Shown in pieces: positions 1 through 6,996 of a DNA stretch of 15,685 nucleotides. Below the pieces are notes generated by a model. The model made no database searches, was not told the origin of the DNA, and saw only the letters and a program-made list of their open reading frames with translations. The position numbers were made by a program, and so were the translations under genes. Numbering within the stretch: the first letter of the stretch is position 1; the number at the start of each line of letters is the position of its first letter. Location: positions 1 through 15,685 of the forward strand of contig CAWGSF010000006.1 of NCBI GenBank assembly GCA_963825255.1, read 5' to 3'. This DNA comes from JAIBJN01 sp963825255. Its GTDB lineage: Bacteria > Actinomycetota > Thermoleophilia > Gaiellales > Gaiellaceae.

Positions 1-149
1 TCCCGAGCCCGTCCGGGAGCGGCCGGGCGACGCTCGTCGCGTCGAACTCGACCCAGTCGGCCGAGTCCCGCAGACGCTCGCGGAGGTACCGGTTGTGCAC
101 CTTCCAGCTTCCCATCCAGAAGTCGAAATCGTGGGCTCCGTCCGGCCAT
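1..149 (-). CDS. Partial uncharacterised protein, N-terminal end only
   Basis: The first ~45 codons of a leftward gene that runs off the window. The minus-strand frame reads HDFDFWMGSWKVHNRY, followed by LRERLRDSADWVEFD, and stays open to base 1 with G/C-rich third positions. This resembles a family of small uncharacterised proteins that begin with an FDFWxGxW-type motif and a stretch rich in Arg and Leu; I recall the family but cannot assign a function. An ATG at 149-147 is preceded by AGGGAG at a good ribosome-binding distance, but it is one base out of frame with the FDFW frame. A TAG closes the FDFW frame upstream with no standard start before the internal Met. A one-base indel between about 130 and 147 would join them, matching the errors seen elsewhere here. 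The gene is divergent from the WYL regulator, a likely regulatory target of it. Confidence 0.5.
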   Translation of the reverse strand, partial: MAGRSPRFRLLDGKLEGAQPVPPRASAGLGRLGRVRRDERRPAAPGRAR

Positions 150-230
150 CTCCGCTCCCTTCGACTCGTGCCTGGACCCTACACGTCGAATAGGGCCGTT
201 CTTGCCCTCTATCTCTGCTTGACTAGCAGC

Positions 231-1184
231 GTGCCCTCGCCCACGTCACGTCTCCTCACTCTCCTCGAGACCCTTCAGGCGCAGCCCGTCGCCACGGGCA
301 GGGAGCTCGCCGACCGGCTCGGCGTCGACGTGCGGACGCTCCGGCGCTACATCGCCGCCCTGCAGGAGCTCGGCATCCCCATCGAGGGCCAGCGGGGCGC
401 CGGGGGCGGCTACCGCATGCGCCCCGGCTATCGGCTGCCGCCGCTGATGCTGAGCGACGACGAGGCCGTGGTCGTCGCGCTCGGGCTCGTCGCGGCGCAG
501 CGGCTCGGGCTGGACACCGAGCGCGCCGCGGCCGGCGGTGCGCTCGCGAAGATCCACCGCGTCCTCCCGACACGCCTTCGCGGCCGGGTCGAGGCGCTCG
601 AGGCCGCCACCGGCTTCACCGCGGCCGTCTCGGCGGGAGCCCCCGTGCCGGGCGAGATCGTGCTCCTCCTGGCGGACGCGATCCGGCGCAAGCGCCGGGT
701 CCGCACGCGCTACCGGACCTTCGCGGGCGAGCTCTCGCGCCGCGAGCTCAGCCCGCTCGGTCTCGTCGTTCACGCGGGCCGCTGGTACCTCGCCGCGCAC
801 GATCACGGCCGCGGCGAGCTGCGCACCTTCCGCGTCGACCGCATGAGCGGCCCCGCGATGGAGGACGATGCCGCGGTCGCGCCTCCCGAGGGCTTCGACG
901 CGGTCGCCTACGTCAGCAGCTCCCTCGCCAACGTCCCGTGGGCGTGGGAGGTCGAGGTGACGCTCGACCTCCCACTGGCAGGGGCCGCCGAGCGGATCCC
1001 CGCGACGCTCGGCGAGCTGGCCGAGGAGGAGGGCGAGACGGTCCTGCGCCTGCGGGTCGAGTCGCTGGACTGGACGGCGAGCCTCCTGGCCGGCCTCGGG
1101 TGCGGTTTCACGATCAGGCGGCCGGACGAGCTGCGGGCGAGCGTCGCCGCCCTCGCAGCGAGTCTTGCTGCCGCAGCCGGCTGA
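231..1184 (+). CDS. WYL-domain transcriptional regulator with N-terminal HTH
   Basis: A 317-residue DNA-binding regulator of the HTH-WYL-WCX type. Residues about 5-60 form a winged helix-turn-helix (GRELADRLGVDVRTLRRYI) followed by a glycine-rich wing (GAGGGYRMR). The WYL domain spans about 143-220, and the family's signature tripeptide is visible in GRWYLAAHD at residues 185-187. The remaining ~90 residues match the WCX ligand/oligomerisation region. The open frame extends upstream to 93, but I chose GTG 231 because VPSPTSRLLTLLETLQ is the usual beginning of these proteins and the upstream residues look non-coding. No strong Shine-Dalgarno sequence is seen, so translation may be leaderless. 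WYL proteins sense small ligands or nucleic acid; the ligand here is unknown. It is divergent from the partial gene at the left edge. No frameshift is seen. Confidence 0.88.
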   Translation: MPSPTSRLLTLLETLQAQPVATGRELADRLGVDVRTLRRYIAALQELGIPIEGQRGAGGGYRMRPGYRLPPLMLSDDEAVVVALGLVAAQRLGLDTERAAAGGALAKIHRVLPTRLRGRVEALEAATGFTAAVSAGAPVPGEIVLLLADAIRRKRRVRTRYRTFAGELSRRELSPLGLVVHAGRWYLAAHDHGRGELRTFRVDRMSGPAMEDDAAVAPPEGFDAVAYVSSSLANVPWAWEVEVTLDLPLAGAAERIPATLGELAEEEGETVLRLRVESLDWTASLLAGLGCGFTIRRPDELRASVAALAASLAAAAG

Positions 1185-1202
1185 GCCGGCGCCGTCCCTG
1201 CG

Positions 1203-1885
1203 TCAGCGGTCGCGCGGGGGGTGTGGAACGTGCGGGTCGCCCATGGGAACCCCGGGCTCCTTGAGCTTCCAGCTCAGATCGGCCCGCACGGCCACGACGC
1301 CCGGCACGGCGGCCACGTGCTTCTCGAGCAGCTCCGCGTCGGCGCGCTGCTCGAGCTCGCCGGCCAGCGTCACGACTCCGTTTTCGACGCTGATGTCGAG
1401 CCGCTCGGGGTCGATCCAGAGCGTCCGCTCGGCGTCCTCGCGGATCTCCTGCTCGAGCTCGTCGTCGGACCGGACGAAGGCGCGGACGAGGTCGGCGCGG
1501 GTGACGATCCCGGCGAGCCGTCCCCCCTCGACGACCGGGAGCCGGTTCACCTGCTTCCCGACCATCACTCGCGCCGCTTCGGCGACCGTTTGCTCGGGCC
1601 CGATCGTGACCGCGGGTGAGCTGATCGCGTCGCCCACGCTCGTCGCCTCGACGTCCTCGTGGTCCTTCCGGCGGCGAAGAGCGCTCCGAGCAGGCTCGGC
1701 GACTCGCGCTGGCCGGTCGCCCGCGCCACGATGTCCGCCTCCGAGATCATCCCGACCACGTTCTCGTTCTGCACGACGGGGAAGCCCGAGACGCCGCGCT
1801 CGGCGAGCAACCCGGCCGCGTCCTTCAGCGAGGTCCCGGGCGAGACCGTGATGACGTCCTTCGTCATGACGTCGGAGACCTTCAT
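1203..1885 (-). CDS. CBS-domain pair plus BON domain protein (one frameshift)
   Basis: A cytoplasmic protein of about 227 residues with two CBS motifs and a C-terminal BON domain. CBS1 starts at MKVSDVMTKDVITV and continues through GFPVVQNENVVGMISEADI; CBS2 contains SSPAVTIGPEQTVAEAA and NRLPVVEGGRLAGIVTRADLV. BON-like sequence follows: LDISVENGVVTLAGELEQRA and VPGVVAVRADLSWK. CBS pairs commonly bind adenine nucleotides; BON domains are often linked to membrane or stress roles. The reading frame breaks at about 1664-1669, where restoring one A (GGAAAGGAC) joins FAAGRK to DHEDVEATS, so a homopolymer error is likely. The start ATG at 1885-1883 opens CBS1 directly; an upstream ATG is out of frame. 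The gene is divergent from the cation ATPase. Similar CBS-BON proteins occur in actinobacterial stress regulons, but linkage to stress here is inference. Confidence 0.85.
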
Positions 1886-1938
1886 CGCGAGCTCGGGGGC
1901 ATTCTGACGGCTGCGGGGGGCATCTGTCACCCCGGAGC

Positions 1939-1952
1939 GCGGACGCGTCCGC
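1939..1952. promoter_or_regulatory. 14-bp perfect palindrome between divergent CBS-BON and ATPase genes
   Basis: GCGGACGCGTCCGC is a perfect palindrome inside the 114-base gap separating the two divergent starts (1885 and 2000). Its place between divergent genes fits an operator for a dimeric regulator. The high G+C content raises the chance of such a palindrome arising at random, so this is tentative. Confidence 0.35.
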
Positions 1953-1999
1953 CGTGGGAGTATCGGTGGCATGCAGTCGCCGGCGGCGAGGGGTAGCAG

Positions 2000-4528
2000 G
2001 TGACCGCACCGCACGCGCTCGTGGCGGACGAGGTCGCGCGCCGACTCGGAACAGATACTGAGCTGGGCCTGGGCGAGGCGGAGGCCGAGGCCCGTCTCGC
2101 CGAGGTCGGGCCCAACCGGCTCGAGCGTGCGGCCCGGCCCGCGTACGCGAGGATCGCGCTGCGCCAGTTCGTCGACCCTCTCGTCGGCCTGCTGATCGTC
2201 GCCGCCGTCGTGTCGGCCGCGCTCGGCGAAGGAGTCGAGGCGGCGGTGATCGGCGCGATCGTCGTCCTGAACGCGCTGCTCGGCTTCGTGCAGGAGGCGG
2301 CGGCCGAGCGGGCGGTCCTCGCGCTCCGCGAGGTACTCGAGCGTCCGGGCGAGCGTCGTCCGCGACGGCCGCGAGCGCGAGGTGGCGGCGGAGGAGCTCG
2401 TCCCGGGCGACGTCGTCCTCGTGCGCGGAGGGCGAACGCGTCGCCGCCGACGCCCGCCTGGCGACGGTCGCGCGGGCTCGAGGTCGACGAGTCGGCGCTG
2501 ACCGGCGAGTCGCGTGCCGGTCGACAAGGCGGTCGATGCCGGTGCCGGAGGACGACGCCGCTCGCGGATCGGACGCTCGATGGTCTACGCGGGCACGGCC
2601 GTGACCCGCGGCCGCGGCCGGGCGCTCGTCACCGCGACCGGGCAGGCGCACCGAGGTCGGGCGATCGCCGACGCTCGCGGCCGCCGCGAAGGCGACCGCC
2701 GACGCCGCTCCAGCGCCGGGTGCGGCAGCGCTCGCGCGCCTGATGGTCGTCGTCGGCGTCGTCGTGACGGTCGGGCTCGGCGGCGGCGATGCTCGCCCGC
2801 GGCGAGTCGCTCCACGAGGCGTTCCTCGTCGGCGTCGTCCGTCGCCGTCGCCGCCGTGCCGGAAGGACTCGCCGCGACGGTGACGATCGCGCTCGCGCTC
2901 GGCGCGCGGGCGATGGCCGACGCGAGGCGCGATCGTCCGCCGGCTCGACGGCGATCGAGACGCTCGGGCGAGCACGACCGTGATCTGCATCGGACAAGAC
3001 CGGCACGCTGACCGAGAACCGGATGCGCGTCGCGGCCGTCGCCCGGCGCCGGGCCGGGACGAGCGCGAGGTCCTCGCGGCCGCGGCCGCTCGCCTCGTCG
3101 GCGCGGCTCCTCGACGAGGACGGCGGAGCCGCGCGTGGCGGCGACCCGGTCGAGCCGCGCTCGTCCTCGCGGCGCTCGAGCACGGGCCTGTCCGCGGGCA
3201 GCTGCGTCGAGACGGAGGACGCTCGTGCACGAGCTGCCCTTCGACCCGGCCCGGCAAGCGCATGACCGTCGTCTACGACGAGGCCGAGCGGCGGCGCGCC
3301 TTCGTGAAGGGCGCGCCCGAGATCGCTCGCTCGAGCGCCGGCGGCGACGACGCGGACGGGCGCGAGCTCGAGCGAGCGTCGCCGAGCGTGGGCGGAGGAG
3401 GGATTCCGCGTGCTCGCCGTCGCCGAGCGCGCCGTTCCCGATCGCGACGGCCCGACGGGACGCTCGAGCGGCGATCTCCGCCGCGTCGGGCTCGTCGCGC
3501 TCCACGACCCGCTGCGCGCGGACGGCGCGCGAGGCCGTCGCGGCCGCCCGGGCGGCCGGGATCCGGGTGGCGATGCTGACCGGCGACCACCCCGCGACCG
3601 CGCGCGCGATCGGCGCACGCGCTCGGCCTCGGACGACGCGGACGTCTATCGCCCGGGTCGACGCCGGCCGACAAGCTCGCGCTCGTCGAGCGTCTCCAGG
3701 CGCGACGGCGAGGTCGTCGCGGTGACCGGCGACGGCGTGAACGACGCCCCCGCGCTCCGACGGGCGGACGTCGGCGTCGCGATGGGCCGCTCGCGGCACC
3801 GAGGCCGCGCGCGAGGCCGCGGACGTCGTGCTCACCGACGACGACTTCGCGACGATCGTCGCCGCCGTCCGGGAGGGGCGGCGGATCGGCGACAACATCC
3901 GCAAGTTCGTCGCCTTCCTCCTCTCGGCGAACCTCGGCGAGGTCGTCGCTCTTCGCGGTCGCGATCATCGCGGGGCTCGGCGTCCCGATGACCGTCGTCC
4001 AGGTCCTGCTCGTCAACGTCCTCACCGACGGGCTGCCGGCGCTCGCGCTGACGCCGCGATCCCGCCACCCCGGCACACGATGCAGCCGTCCGCCCGACCG
4101 CGGGCACCAGCTCTTTCCGCCCCGCGCGTCTGGGCCGCGCTCGGCGCCATCGGCGCTGCTGGTCGGCTGGCACGGCGCTCGCCGCCTTCCTGGCCGGAGC
4201 GCCGACGGCGACGCGCGGCGCAGACGATGGCGTTCGCGACCGTCGCGCTCGCCGAGCTCGCGCTCGTCTTCGCCGTGCGCTCGCCGATCGCGGCGCCGCC
4301 TGGCAGGCGCCCCGCGAACCCCTACCTGGTCGGCGCGTCGTCCTGTCGGCGGCGGTCGTCGCCGCGTTCGTCTACGGGTCCGCGCTCAACGATCTCTTCG
4401 CCACGGTGCCGCTCGGCGGTCCGGAACTCGGCGCCGTCGTCCTACTCGCACTCGTCCCCTTTGCGGCTGTGGAGGCCGGCAAAGCGGTCCTACGGCGGGC
4501 CGGCTGGACTCTCGCTCCTGGGACCTGA
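2000..4528 (+). CDS. P2-type cation-transporting ATPase, probably Ca2+ (many frameshifts)
   Basis: A membrane P-type ATPase of about 840 residues, broken by at least nine one-base indels but with all hallmark motifs present. The N-terminal cation-ATPase domain begins MTAPHALVADEVARRLG. Two membrane helices follow (VDPLVGLLIVAAVVSAAL and AVIGAIVVLNALLGFV). Then come the actuator TGES (2501-2512), PEGL in helix M4 (2859-2870), the phosphorylation motif DKTGTLT (2993-3013, Asp at 2993), the nucleotide-binding KGAPE (3307-3321), and TGDGVNDAP (3725-3751). C-terminal helices run to a TGA at 4526-4528. PEGL with NIRKFVAFLLSANLGE and VLLVNVLTDGLPAL fits P2A/P2B calcium pumps, but ion choice is not proven. 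GTG 2000 has GAGGGG upstream and starts the domain. Breaks placed include extra bases near 2426, 2513, 2990, 3660, 3791 and 4055-4087. I consider the gene intact in the organism; true decay is the alternative. Confidence 0.85.
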
Positions 4529-4543
4529 GACACCGCCGGGCCT

Positions 4544-5114
4544 ATGCTTGGACCCGTGCAGGTTCCTCGTCCGATCACCCCCGGGGTCGAGATGCAGGAG
4601 CTCGCTCGCTTCTACCGCGACGTCACGTGGACGGGAACAATCGTCGAGGGCGGGATGGGGCCGGGCTCGCCGGCGATGACCGCCACCGGCTCCGGCGTCC
4701 ACGAGCTCATCCAGGACGGGTGCTGGATCGTCGGCACCTATGAGCAGGACCAGTTCCTGCTCGACGGCACGTTCGTCCTGAGATGGCAGCTCCACTGGGT
4801 CGTCGGCTGGGATCCGGACAGCCGGGAGTACCGCGCCACGCTCGCCGACAACTACGGCCACGCGGATGTCATGCGCGGGGCGATCGACGGCGACCGCCTG
4901 ACGTTCGAGACCATCGGGGAGGGGTCGGTGCGCCTTCGGCTCGTCTGGGACGTAGCCGACCCGGACGCTTTGACCTGGCGGAACGAGGTGTCGGTGGGCG
5001 ACGGTCCAGTTCACGCTCGTCGAGGAGTACCGCTGCACCTACGCCGAGAGCGCCCGGCCGCGCGCCTCTCTCCGCGTGAGCCCGGCCACGACGAGGTCGC
5101 GCACGCCCTCGTAG
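4544..5114 (+). CDS. DUF1579-like protein (frameshift near its end)
   Basis: A small soluble protein of unknown function. The sequence ELARFYRDVTWTGTI, then DGCWIVGTYEQDQF, GWDPDSREYRATLADNYGHA and RGAIDGDRLTFET, follows the beta-strand pattern of DUF1579-type proteins. The frame is clean to about 5003; there a one-base change gives FTLVEEYRCTYAES, the expected ending, and this shifted frame stops at TAG 5112-5114. Without correction the original frame runs on antisense to the TetR gene as far as 5668, with unnatural composition. The start is uncertain: ATG 4544, GTG 4556 and ATG 4592 are all in frame, and 4592 (MQELARFYRD) is closest to the conserved part. It begins 15 bases after the ATPase stop and so may be co-transcribed with it. 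Its tail overlaps the end of the convergent TetR gene. Confidence 0.6.
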
Positions 5115-5650
5115 GCGGCGTCGATGTCGGGATCCGACCACTCCGCCGCGTGGGCGGGGTTGTGGAAACGCCCGGTCGCGTCGAAGACGGCGCGCGCGGC
5201 GACCCTTGTGTTCGATGCCTGGAAGGCGCCCTCGGCGACACCAGCGAAGATGATGCGGGCGAGCTGGTCGACGAGCGTCTCGACGTGCGCCTTGACGACC
5301 CCGTGCGCCTCCGCCGCCAGGCCGACGTAGGTGGCGAAGAGCTCCGGGTCGGCCAGGGCCCTGGATCGTTTCGACTCGACGAGCAGGTCGAGCCAGCGCC
5401 GCAGCCGGTCAGGGGCCGCGCCGCTCCCGGCGGCGACGGCTTCGAGAGGGGCGGAGACTCCGGCGAGCCAGCGCTCGGCGACGGCGTCCCGAAGCGCAGC
5501 CTTGCTCCCGAAGTGTCGGTAGACGCTCCCGTGACTCACCTGGAGCGCTCGCGCGACGTCGACGACGTTGGCCTTGGCGGGCCCGTAGCGTCGGAGGACG
5601 TCCTCCGCCGCTTCGAGGATGCGAGCGGCAGTCAGCGTCTCCGCGGGCAT
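5039..5650 (-). CDS. TetR family transcriptional regulator
   Basis: A 203-residue TetR-type repressor with no frameshift. Residues about 8-58 form the helix-turn-helix domain: AARILEAAEDVLRRYGPAKA, then VDVARALQVSHGSVYRHFGS with the typical VYRHFGSK recognition helix. The rest is an all-helical ligand-binding and dimerisation domain; the ligand cannot be read from sequence. ATG 5650-5648 starts just before the HTH and lies 14 bases after the aldo/keto reductase stop, so the two genes are almost certainly one transcript. A perfect inverted repeat upstream of the reductase (6725-6748) is the best candidate for its operator, which would make the regulator self-repressing. Its 3' end overlaps the end of the convergent DUF1579-like gene. 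Confidence 0.9.
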   Translation of the reverse strand: MPAETLTAARILEAAEDVLRRYGPAKANVVDVARALQVSHGSVYRHFGSKAALRDAVAERWLAGVSAPLEAVAAGSGAAPDRLRRWLDLLVESKRSRALADPELFATYVGLAAEAHGVVKAHVETLVDQLARIIFAGVAEGAFQASNTRVAARAVFDATGRFHNPAHAAEWSDPDIDAAYEGVRDLVVAGLTRREARGRALSA

Positions 5651-5664
5651 GACGGAAGCGCACC

Positions 5665-6671
5665 CTAGCGTCGTTCGCTGTCGAGAACGGCCATCTGCTC
5701 TGCCTGGTACCGGTCTCCGGAGACGGATTCGGGAGGGATCGCCTGCTCGATACGGCCGAGCTCGTCGGCGGTGAGCTCGACGCTCGAGCGCGCCGATCGC
5801 CTCGGCGAGCGCGCTCGCGGCCGCGAGCCCCGACGAGGGGCACGATGTCGTCCCCGCGCGAGAGCACCCACGCGATCGCCACCTGCGCGACGGTCGCGCC
5901 CTGCGTCCTCGGCGACGGCGCGCAACGCCTCGACGAGCGCGAGGTTGCGCTCGAGGTTCTCCGCCCGTGAACCGGGGCGCGTAGGCGCGGAAGTCCTACG
6001 GGGCGAGCGTCTCGGCCCGCGCTTTCGACCAATGGCCGCTCAGGAGGCCGCGCGACAGCACGCCGTACGCGGTCACGCCGATCCCGAGCTCGCGGCACGC
6101 GGGCAGGATCTCCGCTCTCGATGCCGCGCGAGATCAGGGAGTACTCGATCTGCAGATCGGCGACCGGATGGACCGCGTGCGCGCGGCGAAGCGTCTCGAC
6201 GCCGACCTCCGACAGCCCCACGTGGCGAACGTAGCCGGCCTTGACCATCTCCGCGATCGCGCCGACGGTGTCCTCGATCGGGACGTCGGGGTCGACGCGC
6301 GCCGGGCCGGTAGATGTCGACGTGGCTCGTGCCGAGTCGGCGCAGCGAGTAGGCGAGGAAGTTCTTCACGGCGACCGGGCGTCCGTCGATGCCGATCCAG
6401 CCGCCCGCGAGGTCGCGCAGCGCGCCGAACTTGACGCTGAGCACCACGCTCTCGCGCGCGCCCCGAGCGCGTCGCGTATCAGGAGCTCGTTGTGGCCCAT
6501 GCCGTAGAAGTCGCCGGTGTCCAGCAGCGTGATGCCGGCATCGAGCGCCGCGCGGATCGTCGCGATGCTCTCGTCCTCGTCCGCCGGGCCGTAGAGGTCG
6601 GACATGCCCATGCAGCCGAGCCCGATCGCGGAAACCTGCGGACCGGTTGTGCCGAGAGAGCGTGTGATCAC
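5665..6671 (-). CDS. Aldo/keto reductase (several frameshifts)
   Basis: An NAD(P)H-dependent aldo/keto reductase of about 330 residues, read from several frames. It starts at GTG 6671-6669 with VITRSLGTTGPQVSAIGLGC, the usual beta-barrel start. The catalytic Asp and Tyr are in LLDTGDFYG and the catalytic Lys in VVLSVKFG. Later parts include YSLRRLGTSHVDIYRPARVD, VKAGYVRHVGLSEVG, LQIEYSLISRGIE, GATVAQVAIAWVLSRG and the cofactor-binding region near IVPLVGARGRERLAE. The C-terminus is SGDRYQAEQMAVLDSERR. The usual catalytic His position (Y-x-x-H-R) reads YRPAR, i.e. Ala. One-base extras are placed near 6328, 6113 and 5963; one missing base lies near 6461. An in-frame TAG at 5998-5996 (LAP-stop-DFR) sits inside conserved sequence. 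All of these look like sequence errors. It heads a two-gene unit with the TetR gene; its substrate is unknown. Confidence 0.85.
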
Positions 6672-6676
6672 GGAAG

Positions 6677-6684
6677 CCTCCTCC
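6677..6684 (-). promoter_or_regulatory. Ribosome binding site of the aldo/keto reductase
   Basis: GGAGGAGG on the minus strand lies five bases before GTG 6671-6669. It is the strongest Shine-Dalgarno sequence noticed in the window and decides the GTG start over the longer upstream open frame. Confidence 0.7.
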
Positions 6685-6724
6685 GATCGTGGCGTGCGCC
6701 GGGCGGAGCACGGTACCGGAGAGG

Positions 6725-6748
6725 ATGACAGATTTCCATTTCTGTCAT
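6725..6748. promoter_or_regulatory. Predicted TetR operator (24-bp interrupted inverted repeat)
   Basis: ATGACAGA (6725-6732) and TCTGTCAT (6741-6748) are perfect inverted arms separated by the eight bases TTTCCATT. The element is strikingly A/T-rich for this genome and lies 53 bases upstream of the reductase start, where a promoter would be expected. Spacing and symmetry fit a TetR-family dimer site. The TetR gene in the same unit is the obvious candidate binder; this link is inference. Confidence 0.65.
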
Positions 6749-6996
6749 TTCCGAGTGCGCGCACCGCCCTCGCCGTCGACTGCCCGAGCGAGATTGGGTC
6801 CAACCGGTGGCCCGCCGGTGTCGGTCAGGTGAGATTCGGCTCGCTTCTCGGTAGTTTCCTCGCGACCGCTCCGCATCGTCCCCGATGGCGGCATACCCTC
6901 TGGTCCGGGACGATGTTCGCGTGGTCAAGACCGCGCCCACGAGGCTGACTTCACCCGGGCCTGCTGCTTCGGAGCCTCGTCGAGCTGCGCGAGGAG

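Larger units (their letters stand above)
6672..6996. other. 325-base intergenic region between divergent genes
   Basis: It holds the start signals of the leftward reductase-TetR unit (Shine-Dalgarno at 6677-6684, inverted repeat at 6725-6748), and a second inverted repeat, CATCGTCCC (6874-6882) with GGGACGATG (6907-6915). The end next to the pyruvate-kinase-like gene reads as coding in its frame back to a TGA at 6946. I see no convincing small gene or RNA. Confidence 0.6.

Noticed and set aside
1203..3263. A 686-codon open frame on the minus strand spanning the CBS-BON gene and the ATPase.
   Set aside because: Only its 3' third (CBS2-BON) is real. The rest is arginine- and alanine-rich shadow translation opposite the ATPase, with no family resemblance; long antisense frames are common at this G+C content.
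2000..4528. Programmed frameshifting or a split multi-subunit ATPase.
   Set aside because: There are too many breaks, at varied sites without a shared slippery sequence, and similar breaks occur in unrelated genes.
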